A model generated the notes under the pieces. That model saw only the letters and a program-made list of their open reading frames with translations, was not told the DNA's origin and made no database searches. This document shows positions 43,616 through 54,949 of a stretch of DNA of 59,443 bases, one piece after another. Origin of the DNA: Prototheca cutis (lineage: Eukaryota; Chlorophyta; Trebouxiophyceae; Chlorellales; Chlorellaceae). The position numbers were made by a program, and so were the translations under genes. Each line of letters starts with the position of its first letter. The first letter of the stretch is position 1. The stretch covers positions 1,333,800-1,393,242 of the forward strand of contig BCIH01000006.1 of NCBI GenBank assembly GCA_002897115.2, written 5' to 3'.

Positions 43616-45907
43616 ATGTCTCTGGCATCCCCCAGCCTGGCATCTGCCGACGTTCTGGCGCCCAGAATGGATGCCAAGGTTCCCCGCGAGGGCAGCCAGA
43701 GCCGGGCCTCGGCCCCAGACAGCCGCGATCCCGGGGCCCCCGCCCCGGATGAGGAGGAGGCTGAATACTTTTCCCAGCTCCTGGGCTACAGCATGGAGCG
43801 CCTGGCGCGCGAGCCCGAGCTGCTGGCCTCGGAACAGGCGTACCTGGCACGCCAGATGGAGGAGACGGTGTCTACCCACCGCAGTGCGCTGATTGACAGC
43901 GCGGTGGGCGCCCGCCAACTCAGCGGTCTTCTGGCCGGGGCCTCCTCGAGACTGGACAGTCTAGACGCCGCCCTGCCTCGCTTACAGGCCAGGCTCACTG
44001 AGTTCGAGGCCGCAGCCGCACGCAGCGCACAAGAAAGACGCCTGAACCGCCAGCTCGCAGGTTGGCTCCTCGACTGATGCTGGGCAGGGCTCATGTTTCA
44101 TGTTCGGGTCTGTTTTGGCACGTGTGTGTATGTGAGAATTTGAAAACACCGGGGTTTGTTCCGCAGCAAAACTGGGCGAAATTGGTGTTGTCTGTAGGCA
44201 TCGACCACCCAAATCATCAATCAGCTCCCGGGTGCTCTCCCCTGCCCTACGGCAGACTCTCACGGCACGCTGTTGGATTTGCTGGAGACGCCGGCGCTGA
44301 TGACCACCTGCGTCCGGAACCGGCACTACGACGAGGCGCTGGACCTCCGCGCCTTTTTGCGGCGCCTGGCGGTGCTGCATGGGCCCACGGCACCTGTCGC
44401 GGGGCGGCTGGCGGCTGAGGCCGAGGCCGGCGCCGCGGCGATGCAAACCGCGCTGCTTCGGTCGCTGGAGACCGACTTGGCCCTGCACGAATGTCTCCGT
44501 GCGGTGGGCTACCTGCGCAGGCTTGGGGCGCTGCCCGAGCGCGAACTGCGCCTGGAATTCCTTGCCCGCCGCGAAATCTGGGTGACTGCTGCAGCCCGGG
44601 GGCCCGCGGACGCCGGGGGAGCTGTGACGACGGCCAAGCTTGCCTCGCCGCATCGCGCAGGCAACAACACCACCGCTGCGGCGACGGCAGCAATGCAGGG
44701 CCCCGCAGCGAGCTCGGCCGCGTACGAGGCGCTGCGCCGGGCCACGGANGCGCTGCGCCTCAACTGCTTTGAGGTCGTCTCACAGTACTTGGCTGTGTTT
44801 GGCGACGAGCGGCGTGGTGTCAGCCAAGCTGATGTGGTACCACACGCTGCAGTACCAGGCGCAGCGCAATCCCATGCTAAGAACAGCAACCCCGCCGCCG
44901 CCGTGGACGACATTCTGGCGAGGTGGGCACTGCGACGTGTCAGCACATATGCAGAGCTGGTGGACGCGACGGCGCCGGTGGTGACCGACGGGGCGGCACT
45001 GGCATCGCTGCTGGAAGGCGCGGCATTTGCTGGGGCAGCGCTGGCACGGGTTGGCCTGGACCCGAGGCCGCTCCTGGCGCCGGCGTTTGAACGGGCCGCG
45101 GTGGGCCTGTTCCGGGCGGGGCTGGCAGGGGCCGAGGCACGCTGCTTGCGGCTCGTTGCCGCGGGGACGTGGGGCGGCCGGCGCAGGGCTGGTGCCAAAG
45201 CGGCCGGCGCGCTGGAGCCTGCGACAGATGGCGCATCCAGTGGCACTGCTGCGACGACTGCCCACCCGGGCACGGCCTCTCATGCGCCGCCAGAGTCCCT
45301 CCTGGACCACCTGCCCCTGGCGGCCTATGCCAACGGCGCCTGTGCGGCGCTGAACGAGCTGCGGCACTGTGCACCGCTCGTCCTGGCCCCGGAAGCCGCC
45401 GCGCAGCTGCGGGCCAGCTTGCTGCGTGTCGACGAAGCCGTCCGGGAGGCTGCTGCGCGCGGCGGTGGTGGTGCGATGGCGCCACCACTCGCGCACCCGA
45501 GCACGCCGCCGAGTCACCGCCCGGTCGAGCCTGAGCCGCCGGCGCCTGTGGCAGAAGCCCGGCGGGCATTGCAATCAGTGCTGGCACCGTTTCTCGGGAC
45601 GGCCCTGGCCCGGACGTTTGCCGCCACGGCTCGGTCGCTGCAGCTAGATTCGGCCTCGCTCCGGGACCTGTTCCCTTCAGAGGAAGAAGGTGATGCCGCG
45701 GGAGACGGTGCAGGAGTGCCGGTCTCGGCACGCATTCCGGTCCAGCAGGCACCAGCTGTGGCAGACGGCGAGGGAGATGCGTTGCGGACTGAGTCCGTCC
45801 CGGCGGCGGCGACGTCGGCTGCAAAAGACCCGGGCCCCGCCGCTGTGCCATCACAGGACGACGCACAGCTTGGCCCAAGAGATGCGGGCACAGTGACCCT
45901 TGAGTAG
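43616..45907 (+). CDS. COG8: Conserved oligomeric Golgi complex subunit 8 (COG8)
   Basis: COG8 is in lobe B of the COG tether, which captures retrograde vesicles at the Golgi. Two exons, 43616-44060 and 44256-45907, join through a split Asp codon and give 698 residues. The Dor1-like domain is seen as EYFSQLLGYSMERLAREPEL (start of the helical bundle), LARQMEETVSTHRSALIDS, then after the intron SHGTLLDLLETPALMTTCVR, NRHYDEALDLRAFLRRLAVL and the later ALRLNCFEVVSQYLAVFGDE. The last 250 residues are rich in Ala, Pro and Gly and less conserved; LRSLQLD-like helices recur near the end. Mammalian COG8 is about 612 residues, so this one is slightly longer. One N (44750) leaves one residue undefined. 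It is convergent with the ABC transporter. Confidence 0.9.
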
Positions 45908-46270
45908 TTCGATCCGATTCTTTGTGCACAGCCCCCCTCCTATATCCGCTGTCAATTGAACTGAGAACCTGCACACCGAGACGGGCACATCACGGGCGCA
46001 ACACCTGCAGCGCGCTGCGTGGGGCCGAGCGCAAGAAGGGAAAGCAGTACACAGGGGAAGTAAGGTGCCCAGCCTTTGGGGGCAGGGGAAAGGAAAGAAA
46101 GAAAGTCCACGGGTCTTGATGCATTTCAGCGAGGCGCAGGCAACGGTGCTCGATTGCCAGGGCTGTCCCGATGAGTGCTGCGCCATTGACCAATGGGTGG
46201 TTCCATGGCATGCCGCAGCTTGGCAGGGGGGTTGCCTGGCTTCTCCTCTCGATCAAGACCATCATTCCAG
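45908..46270. other. Convergent intergenic region
   Basis: About 360 bp between the COG8 stop and the ABC transporter stop. No coding signal; it contains two 3' UTRs. Confidence 0.4.
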
Positions 46271-49015
46271 TCAAGGCTGCCGCACGTCGCGACTCATGTC
46301 CAGGCCGCTGTCGGCTGGGTTGTCCAGGTCCAAGCCTTCCTCCCGCGGCCGGCTGCCTCCCGGCGAGATTGGCGACGACGACCGCATCCCAGGGCTGGTG
46401 GTTGTGCTTCCGCTCGCTCGCTGATCGTCTGTGCGTTGTGATGACGAGAATTCCAGGCCCGCATGACCGGTCACCGCATCGTCGCCATCGGTGTCATCGT
46501 CTCCGACTGCACCACCATTCCTACCACCGCCATGGAGAAGATTGCGGCGAGAGGTGCCGTCGAGGGTGCCGCCGCCGCGCGCCAGCTGGCGGTGGACGAG
46601 CGCCGCGTAGACCCCGCCTGCGGCGAGCAGCGCGTCGTGGGCCCCCTGTTCGACGACGCAGCCTCCCTGGACGACCAAAATCCGGTCGGCGTTCTGAACC
46701 GTGGAGAGACGGTGCGCGATGACGAGCACGGTGCGCCCCCGCATCGTGGACTCCAGAGCTTCTTGCACGGCGGCTTCTGAATCGGCGTCCAGCGCCGACG
46801 TCGCTTCATCAAGCAACAGCACGACGGGCTTGCGGACGAGTGCCCGGGCCAGCGCAATGCGCTGTTTCTGCCCGCCGCTCAGCTGCACGCCCCTGTCGCC
46901 GCACTCGGTATCGTAGCCGTCCGGCAGCGCGGAGATGAACTCGTGCGCGTGCGCCAGCCGTGCCGCGGCCTCGATGTCGGCTCGACTGGGGCGCTCGGAC
47001 TCGACCACCCCGTCTTCGGCCTCCAATCCCAGGACGATGTTGCGCGCGACGCTGCGGGCGTACAGCACGGGCTCCTGCGACACCAGTGCCACGCGCCGCC
47101 GCAGCCACCCGGGATCGTACGCGCCCATGTCAAGCCCATCGTACGTCACCGACCCGGTGCTTGGCAAGTACAGCCGTTGCAGGAGCTTCACGATGGACGA
47201 CTTGCCACCCCCAGAAGGCCCCACCAGCGCCACAGTCTCCCCCGGCTCGATGCTCATGCTCAGACCGCGGAGCACCGCGTGCTGTGGCCGGGCGGGGTAG
47301 GCAAACCCGACGTCCCGCAACGACACGCGTCCCACCAGCCGCGATGGCTGCGAATCGCCCGCAGGCGGAATGCGCGGCTGCCGCCGGATGAGCTCGACGA
47401 CCTTGTCTGCCGCACCCACCGCGGCGGCCAGCGCCGAGAAGACATCGCCAAGTGCTTGAAAGGCACTGGCCAGTGATTGCTGGTACAGCATGAACGACAC
47501 CAGCGCCCCGGGGGACATGCCGCCGCCCAGGACCAAAAGGCCGCCGTAATAGAGAACGCCGGCAGCGACGGCCGCTGACAAAAACGTATTGGTGGCCATG
47601 TAGGCCGCATATGCGCCCGCTTCGCGGAGCACAAGGCCGTGGAAACGTGCGAGTTTCCCCGCGTACGCCGCTTTCGTCGCGCCTTCGGCCGCATGGGCCC
47701 GGAGGGTGGGCATGGAGGCCAGCGCTTCTTCGGCCACGGAATTTGCTTCCGCGAGCTCGCTCTGCACGGCGCGGCTGAGCCGGCGGTAGTATGCGCCGTA
47801 GACCTTGCACACCGCCAGGACCAGCGGGATCATGACCAGCGTGACGACGGTGAGGCGCCAGGAAGCGGCAAACATCAGCGCCAGCACCGTGGCGGCCTGT
47901 GTCGCCGAGCGCAGTGCGACGTTCATGTTCAGGCACACCTGGTCCGACACCGTCGTCGTGTCGGCCGACAGGCGACTGCTGATGTCCCCCGTCCGCGCCC
48001 CGTCGAAAAATCCGGCCTCCTGGGACAGCAGCGACGCAAACAGGACTGTGCGCAGGCGCACATTCAGCCGCGCCATGGCCACGGTGAACAACCCCCCACG
48101 CACGCCCGTCGCCACCGCGCACACCAGCGCCACCGCCAGTAACTGCACCGTATACGCTTTGAAAGCAGAAGCGTCGGGCGCGATGCTCGCGGCATCGATG
48201 ATCTTTCCCGTGTAATACGGCAGCAACGCCTGGCCCAGCGCCGCGGCCGTGCCCCCGGCAAACGCCGCCAGCAGCAGCGGCGTGTCAGGCGCCGCCAGTC
48301 GTACCAGCTCCCACACCGTCGCCGACGTCGCCGTGTTTGTTTCGCCAGAGGAATCTTCCATGGCTGTGGCGTCGGTGGCCGCAGTATTGTCACCGTGACC
48401 AGTTCCACCACGACCACCCTTGGCACCGGANCGACCCGCGCCACTGTCGCGCAACAACGGCCGCAGCAGCGTCGGCCTGGGGGCGCGGTCCCAGCGCCGG
48501 CGCCATCGAGCCGACAGCGCCAGCGCCGCCGCCTGTTCCACGCTGCCCAGCACCAGTTCCGCCAAGATAGAGCCAAACATGCAGACCAGGCCCGCCGCCG
48601 GCTCTGTACCCTTGTCGGTCCAGGGCAGGAGGCGGTCGTCGCCCCACAGTGCGACGGCCACGGCCTTGGCCAGCACAGCCAGCTGGCTCGCCGCAGCCAG
48701 GAACCTGAGCGCGCGGCGGACGTGGGCGTAGGGCGGGCGGCGGCGTGTGCCGTAGCGCAGCATGCGCGGCGTGGTCACGACCTGGGCCAACAGGACCAAT
48801 AGGAGGGTGGTATGTACCCAGGCCACAGCCAGCACGTCCAGGTTGGAGTCGGGGAGGGAGTAGAGCTTGGCCAGGCTGTGCCATCGTTTCAGTGTCCACA
48901 GCCTGTCCCGGATGGGCCACAGGGCCAGCAGGGTGACCAGGCCCAGCTTGAGCCCCGCGCCCAGCCAGAGGGCCCAACCCGCCAGGTCGGCCATGGCCTC
49001 AGGGCCGACGCCCAC
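46271..49015 (-). CDS. ABCB (TAP/MDR-type) half-transporter, single exon
   Basis: This is an ATP-driven exporter subunit with one membrane domain and one nucleotide-binding domain, presumed to work as a dimer. It is one uninterrupted frame of 914 residues. The first 170 residues hold about four hydrophobic spans (a TMD0-like extension, LGLVTLLALWPI and VAWVHTTLLLVLLAQVV), then a Gly/Thr-rich linker, six core spans (residues about 235-540) and the ATPase: Walker A GPSGGGKSS at about 598, Q-loop VALVSQEPVLYARSV, signature VQLSGGQKQRIALARA at about 711, Walker B VVLLLDEATSALDAD at about 728 and the H-loop IAHRLST at about 760. About 120 residues of low-complexity tail follow. The TMD0 and sequence style resemble TAP and plant ABCB25-28 subfamily members; the substrate is not known. 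It lacks introns, unlike most neighbours. One N at 48431. Confidence 0.95.
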   Translation of the reverse strand: MGVGPEAMADLAGWALWLGAGLKLGLVTLLALWPIRDRLWTLKRWHSLAKLYSLPDSNLDVLAVAWVHTTLLLVLLAQVVTTPRMLRYGTRRRPPYAHVRRALRFLAAASQLAVLAKAVAVALWGDDRLLPWTDKGTEPAAGLVCMFGSILAELVLGSVEQAAALALSARWRRRWDRAPRPTLLRPLLRDSGAGXSGAKGGRGGTGHGDNTAATDATAMEDSSGETNTATSATVWELVRLAAPDTPLLLAAFAGGTAAALGQALLPYYTGKIIDAASIAPDASAFKAYTVQLLAVALVCAVATGVRGGLFTVAMARLNVRLRTVLFASLLSQEAGFFDGARTGDISSRLSADTTTVSDQVCLNMNVALRSATQAATVLALMFAASWRLTVVTLVMIPLVLAVCKVYGAYYRRLSRAVQSELAEANSVAEEALASMPTLRAHAAEGATKAAYAGKLARFHGLVLREAGAYAAYMATNTFLSAAVAAGVLYYGGLLVLGGGMSPGALVSFMLYQQSLASAFQALGDVFSALAAAVGAADKVVELIRRQPRIPPAGDSQPSRLVGRVSLRDVGFAYPARPQHAVLRGLSMSIEPGETVALVGPSGGGKSSIVKLLQRLYLPSTGSVTYDGLDMGAYDPGWLRRRVALVSQEPVLYARSVARNIVLGLEAEDGVVESERPSRADIEAAARLAHAHEFISALPDGYDTECGDRGVQLSGGQKQRIALARALVRKPVVLLLDEATSALDADSEAAVQEALESTMRGRTVLVIAHRLSTVQNADRILVVQGGCVVEQGAHDALLAAGGVYAALVHRQLARGGGTLDGTSRRNLLHGGGRNGGAVGDDDTDGDDAVTGHAGLEFSSSQRTDDQRASGSTTTSPGMRSSSPISPGGSRPREEGLDLDNPADSGLDMSRDVRQP

Positions 49016-49664
49016 GGCAGCCCTGGCCCGCGCTTCAAGGGGTGGAGACCCGGGAGTGGGGGAAAGGAAACAGCACTCCGAACCCTGGAGATCAGGGGTA
49101 TTGGATGCCCGCGAGATCGGGCACAGCCCCGACGATCAGCCCTTGGGCAAGGGACGCGACGGGCTGGGCGGTGGCCCGCGCGCTCAGGCCATGCAGCCGC
49201 TTCCGCCCGGTTCGATTCCGTGCGCCGATCCGCATGCACAAGGCGACAATGATCACTCCCGATTGCCTGCCGTCCATGGCATGTTCGGCATGAGGGGACA
49301 TGGGCGGCACGCGGGCATTAATGGGCGATCTTCGAATCACTGATCTGATCAAACTCTCGCGCAGACCCCCGGGCTGCCCAGAAGGGACGCTTGCTCCTCG
49401 CATCGCACATTGAACACACCTCGTGTACATGAGCAAGAACTGGTGCATGCGCACGTACCAGGGCATGAGCAGGCATGCTTCTGCTTCCACAGAGTGGGCC
49501 TCCGGAGGAGGTATGGGCGCCCCGCCACCGATTATGCCATGATCGAACGGCGACCATCCAGGAGCGGCGCAGTGCGTGCATGCAGAAGAACACCTGGGCC
49601 ATGACAGCGACCCAAGTCATCCCCCGGCGGTAGTGGTCAACTGGTCCACAACACGAGCCCAGCA
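49016..49664. other. Intergenic region, about 650 bp
   Basis: It contains the ABC transporter promoter and the 3' end of the RCC1-repeat gene, both minus strand. A T-loop-like GGTTCGATTCC at 49209-49219 lacks the rest of a tRNA. No gene recognised. Confidence 0.4.
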
Positions 49665-51262
49665 CTAGCCGGAGCGGTCTTTGTGGTCCACCAGTGCAAG
49701 CGTGTGATTCCGGCCACAGGCCACCTTGACTGCCCGCCAGGCGCGCTGGTCGATGCGCTTGCCTCCGTCTTCTAGAAATTGCACAAGGGTGGGCTTCTCC
49801 TGGTCGCTGCACACCGGCCCGTGGCCCAGCTGGCCGCCGTCTGCTGCTTCACCGCCTTGCCAGGCGTAGGCCGTGCCTTGGCTGCCGCCCCAGCCCCAGG
49901 TGTACAGGTGTCCCTCACGCCCCACCACCGCCGCGTGCTGCCAGCCGGCCGAGGCCTGCAGGCCCTGCACGCCGGGGAAGGGTTCGCCGATCTCGGGTGA
50001 GCCTCCAGGGTTCAGGCCCGGCTGCCCCGGCCCCCAACAAAACACGCCACCCGTGTGGCTGAGGCCGACTGACAGCACGCCTCCGCAGGAAATCGTCGAC
50101 AGACGACCCTTGATCCCGATCTTTTATGTTGTCCGAGAGGGATGGGGGGGGGGGGGGGGGGGGTTGAGGGTAGAGGGCGTGGGGTTGTAGTACTATTATT
50201 ACAATCAGTAGTAGTAATGGTTGCTGTTGGGCCCCCATACAGCACGCCGCCCGTGGCTGCTGCGTTGCCCGGTCCCAAAGCACACAGGCATGCCCTCCAC
50301 ACCCTCATGCTCTCTGCACCCATCACTCCATGACCCACGCCACACAACAACAGAGCGCCAGCTGGGGGAAGAACACACACACACACACACACACACATAC
50401 TCTCTTACTGCGCGGGGTTTGGTCACGGCGCCGTCGCGCAGGCGGCTGGCCCCGGGGACAAAATCGGTATCTCCCCAGATGAAGACCGTCCCATCGGAGG
50501 CAACGCAGGCCGAGTGCGTTGCCCCGGCTGAGATTTGGACAATGCGGTGATGCTGGAGTTCACGGATCACGCGGGGCCGGGTCTCGACGCCGCCAGATCT
50601 GAGGCCACTCCCCAGGCCAAGGCAGCCCTGCGAGTCGGTACCCCACACAAAGACCTCGCCAGACTTGCTAAGCGCCATGCTGTGCCGCTGGCCCGCGGCA
50701 ATGGCAGTGATGTGCANGCCTGCGGGAAGTGGAGAGGGGGTGGGTAGCACGGCTCGCGGCTATGGTCCAGGGTGCACAAACCCATGCAGAGCAGGCTTCC
50801 CCCGCCTTTGCGCCGCCCCCAAAGAGCGCGNCGCATACCTTGGAGGTCGGTGACGACGCGAGGAGGGCACATTGCGGGGGCTTGGGGCCCCACACCCATC
50901 GCGCCACCCGTGCCGTCGCCCCAGACCCATACTCGCCCGTCTTCGCTGAGTGCCATGCTGTGGTAGTCTCCGGCCGCGACGGCCACCGCCATCTGAGGGA
51001 CCCAGGCCACGTCCGGCTCAGCCACACTCCCATCCTCCAGCCCCTCGGGCCGACCCAGCTGACCGCGGTCATTGAGCCCAAAAGTGAACACGGAGCCGTC
51101 GCCAGCAAGGACCACCGAGTGCGCGCCGCCGGCCGCNACGTCAATGCAGGCCTTGCCGTCGAGCGCCGCCACGGGGCGGGGGTAGAACATGCTGGCCAGG
51201 GNGAGGCCATGGCCCAGCCGCCCGCAGTCCCCAGTGCCAAAGGCCACCACGCGGCGAAGCAT
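49665..51262 (-). CDS. RCC1-repeat (beta-propeller) protein
   Basis: The RCC1 propeller serves as a guanine-exchange or protein-interaction module. Three exons (50839-51262, 50409-50719, 49665-50108) join in frame to 392 residues. Typical blades are visible: VVAFGTGDCGRLGHG, AAGGAHSVVLAGDGSVFTFG, LNDRGQLG, AAGDYHSMALSEDGRVWVWG, AAGQRHSMALSKSGEVFVWG, SAGATHSACVASDGTVFIWG, SAGWQHAAVVGREGHLYTWG and CGRNHTLALVDHKD. About seven repeats fill the protein, with no other domain, so it could be a RCC1-like or TCF25/UVR8-type plant protein; the key tryptophans of UVR8 photoreceptors were not confirmed. Intron 2 carries a poly-G tract and an (AC)n run. Start is the first ATG of the open frame; no upstream exon was found. 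Confidence 0.85.
50146..50163. repeat. Poly-G tract in an RCC1-gene intron
   Basis: About 18 uninterrupted G on the plus strand, i.e. poly-C on the transcribed sense of the minus-strand gene, about 40 bp from the 3' splice site. Confidence 0.9.
50371..50398. repeat. (AC)n microsatellite in an RCC1-gene intron
   Basis: About 13 AC units lie next to the 5' splice site of the same intron that holds the poly-G tract. Confidence 0.9.
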
Positions 51263-51693
51263 GGCAGGTTCGAGGAAATTGGGTTTGGGGACCGGGGCTG
51301 GTAGGGATGGGTCAGCTCCAGCCTCCCCTAGCCGGACCCCACGCTGGCCGGGAGGAACACAGTTTTGGTTATGGTCTTGGGCGCGCAAAAGAAGCTCCAA
51401 ATATCACCACATCACAGCAGTTTCTGGGATAATGATTGGATTAACGGTGTGGTGCCATGCCGATCCAGTGATTGGGGCGGTGGCTTCCGGAGGGACTCGT
51501 CGTCCACACCCGGTTGCCGACATCCCGGGAATCCCAGCAGTGCCGATCAGGCACCGCTGGGAGCGATCCATAGAGCCTCTGGACAGAACACGGTGTTTGC
51601 ATAACTGATCATTCATATATCGATCCGAAACACCGACCATTGCCGCGTGTTGTGGTGCACCGGGGTTTGTCCGCCGGGCCAAAGTGATCGGCC

Positions 51694-53368
51694 ATGAGCG
51701 CCACGCAGGAAGCCATTCGCCAGTTCATGGCCCTCACCTCCTCAAACCAGTCGACTGCCAGGAGACTGTTGAATGACACGGGGAATGACGTGGAGGCGGC
51801 GGTGGAGCTGTTCTTTAACTCCCAGGAGGAGGCAGCCGCTGCGGAGCCGGGGCCCTCCCGGGCCAATGCCCCGCAGGGGACTGGTGGCTTCAGAAGCCTG
51901 AGGGACTACGAGGAGGAAGAGGAGTATCCGGAGTCGGACCCAGATGAACACAACGAGTACTACGCTGGTGGAGAGAAGAGGTGCGCCGGGTGTCGGGAGT
52001 TGGGCGGCGTTCGTGTGTGCTGGTGGAATGAAATCACACAATTGCCCCCGTTTGGATGGGGTATGTACGCCTTGTTCTCATCAGATCAATAGCTCGGCTG
52101 CATGTGGCGATGGTGCGGCAATGCGGGGCAGCAGATATGACCAGCAGGCTGGGGCGTCCAGCAGTCCTACTGACGTCGCTTGTCCCCCCTTTGCTGACTG
52201 GTCGGCTCTGCAGTGGACAGGTGGTGATCGGTGGTGGCGGCGGGCCCGGACGCCGCCCCGAACAGGTGGAGGATGTCTTTGATGCGGCACGCGCGTCGGG
52301 CGCGCAGCACGGCACGCACGAGGACTTGCGCCCAGGCGGTGGCCGGGCCGGATTGTTCCGGGGTCAAGCCCGCACGCTGGCCGGTGGGGCGGGGGGCCCC
52401 CCGCCTGCGACAGGACCGCCGCCTGCCGTCAATGCCAGTGTGTCCTTTTACCGCAACGGCTATTTCCGTGTGAACGATGGTGCGGAGGCGGATGTTGCGG
52501 TGGGGGTGGTATGCGACAAATCTCGTGAGGGACGTCGTTTGTGGGCGCCCGTGGATGCGATGTCCGAGCTGCATATTTGATGTCTGTGGTGCATTGTCTG
52601 CCCCTTTCACCGGAGCAATCAGGCCCCTGTGGCTCAGCCTTGACCCCGCTGTCTGTCCCCCTTGTGTTCCACAGAGGAGCCGAGGTCTATGGCCGACCCA
52701 GCCAATGCTGCCTTCCTTCAGGCTATCATGCGGGGGCAGTGTCCCCCCGAGCTGGAGCCGTCAGACCCGCGCCAGCAGGCAAGCGAGGGAATAGAAGCCG
52801 CGGCCAAGGCAGTATGTCGTCGCTTGCACTGCATTGCGGGGGGAAGATGTGCTCCAGCCCCACTCTAGCACCATCATCACCGCACTCCACCCAGCGACAC
52901 CTCTCCCACTCCCCCCATTTGTAAATGCAGATCAACATCAACCTGCTGCGGCTGGATGAGGACTGGGACGAATCCGCGCAACCCCGGCAGGTCAAAGCCT
53001 TCTCGGGTCATGGCAACCGGTTGGGCGGGGACGGTACTGAGGCTACAGAGAAGCCCGTCGCCGAACCTGCGCCAGCCGCTACGCCTGAAGGGGACTCACC
53101 GGCGAGTGCAGAGGCCTGGACCGGCCCCAACCCTGACGAGCCCACGACGTCGTTGCAGATCCGGTTGGCAGATGGGAGCAGGCTCGTGGCACGGTTCAAC
53201 CTGACTCAGACAGTGGGCGACATCCGCCGTTTCCTGGCCGCCGCGCGGCCAGGCCTGGCGCCGGGGTTCAGGCTCGCAACGGCTTTTCCCTCCGTGGCAC
53301 TTGAGGACGATGCAGCCACACTGGAGTCAGCGGGCTTGGCCAATGCGGTTGTCATCCAAAGGGCCTAA
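51694..53368 (+). CDS. NSFL1C: p47/NSFL1C-type UBA-SEP-UBX adaptor of Cdc48/p97
   Basis: p47-type proteins recruit the AAA ATPase p97/Cdc48 to ubiquitinated cargo for membrane fusion and ER-associated degradation. Four exons (51694-51980, 52214-52479, 52675-52811, 52931-53368) join in frame into 375 residues, close to the usual 370. Domain order is right: UBA at the N-terminus (SATQEAIRQFMALTSSNQST, ARRLLNDTGNDVEAAVELFF), an acidic/aromatic linker (LRDYEEEEEYPESDPDEHNE), SEP domain (SFYRNGYFRVNDG, then DPANAAFLQAIMRGQCPPEL) and the C-terminal UBX (TSLQIRLADGSRLVARFNLT, FRLATAFPSVALEDDAATL), where FPS is the typical loop that touches p97 (FPR in many homologues). The last residue pair is a family-like hydrophobic end (VVIQRA). 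Confidence 0.93.
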
Positions 53369-53812
53369 TCGCGCGCGTGTGTGTGTGTTTTGGTGTATTG
53401 AGACTGCTGTACGTGATGGTTGGTAACCACACAAACGGAGCAAGCCCTCGAGGTGCCTGCAACACCTCCGACATGAAATGCATTTCCATAGGGCGTTTGC
53501 GCACGTGAATCACTGAGGCGCATGTGTGGGGAGCCAGCACTGGACTGGGAATGTTGTATGCTGCTGTGCACTTGGGCCCCCTCTTCTGCCGTCCGNGAGG
53601 CCCATCCGGGATCTGATCAGGTCAGCTGCGGCCGGCCGGGAAGTGGCCGCTCGCCAATATGGCTCTGAGTGCACATACAGCCCAGTCAAGAACACACGCT
53701 GAGATTGCCACCAACTAAACACATCTGCGGCACAGTTGGTGCTGGGAGCGGGGACCCTCTGGGGCGTTTTGGATCCAGGTGATCGCCGGCATCCTCGGCT
53801 CGCCAGGGCGGG
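53369..53812. other. Intergenic, OST48 promoter
   Basis: About 440 bp between the stop of the p47 gene and the OST48 start, both plus strand. It begins with a short (GT)n run and has one N (53596). No further feature recognised. Confidence 0.4.
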
Positions 53813-54909
53813 ATGGCCAGGCACCTGATCCGCGCTCTGGCGTTCTGCCTGGCCATATCATGCGCCCGATCGACCAGCGTGCTGGTGCTGGTGGACAGCC
53901 CCGAGCAAGAGCTGAGCCACAGTCAGTTCCTGGGCCAGCTCCGGGGCTTTGGCTGGGAGGTGGATGTGCAGCCCATTGGTCAGCCCGACCTGCGCCTGAA
54001 CAAGTGGGATGAGTGGATCTATGACAAGCTGGTCATTCTGGGCGGCAAGAACGGTGCGGGATGGTGCTATGAGATCTGGCACTGTCCGGGTGGGTGATTC
54101 CCATCATGATGGGGTTGGGGAAGGTGAGGACCATAGGAGTTGCCAGTCCCTCAACACAGCGCGCCCCCATTGGTCGGGCCCCATACAAACCCAATCTCAT
54201 GTTCGCCCACCAACCAAACGTATGACTCCCACAGCCCTGGGCGGCGCTCTGGACGTGCCGCTGGTGCTGCGATTCACTGATGCTGGGCACGACCTTGTGC
54301 TGGCGCTGGACCCGGCCGCTGGGGACGAAGCCGCACGCCTGGCGGCCGAGCTTGGTGTCGATCTGGACGAGCCAGGGTCGCTTGTGATTGACCACGGCGA
54401 CTATGACGGTCTGTTGGGGGCCGAAGATCACACCGTGGTCCACGCCGGCGAGACCGCGGCCGCCAACTCCAATGTCTTCCCCAATGGCATCAAGGCAAGT
54501 TGTGCCAGTGGGAGTGCATCTGTCAAACATTTGTCAAATGCATGTGTGTCTCTGTGTGTTGTGGGGGAAGGGGGGGATTGTGGATTTCCGACTCCCTACC
54601 TACCCTGCACAACTCTCGGACCCAACTGTGTCAGGGTCCCGTTTTGTATTCCGGCATGGGCCTGTCGGTTTCACCCCAGAGCCAGATGGCCTGGGTGGAG
54701 CTGGCGGCCAGCCCCACAGCCTTTTCCGGGCAGCCGGGCAAGTCGCTGACCAAGGCGCGCCTGGTGGGGCGTGGGGTGGGCCTGGTTGCACTGGTGCAAG
54801 CACGGAACAATGCCCGTGCGGCAGTGGTGGGATCCGTGGATTTCTTCTCCAATGCCTTTTTCGATGCGAGCTGCGAGAGTATTGATGGCAAGAGGTGAGT
54901 GAGTTGTTG

Positions 54910-54949
<40 letters not shown>

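Noticed and set aside
44940..45974. 344-residue minus-strand frame over COG8
   Set aside because: Pro/Arg-rich shadow of the COG8 coding strand.
49130..49225. tRNA-like B box GGTTCGATTCC
   Set aside because: The T stem pairs only partly, there is no matching acceptor stem or A box upstream.
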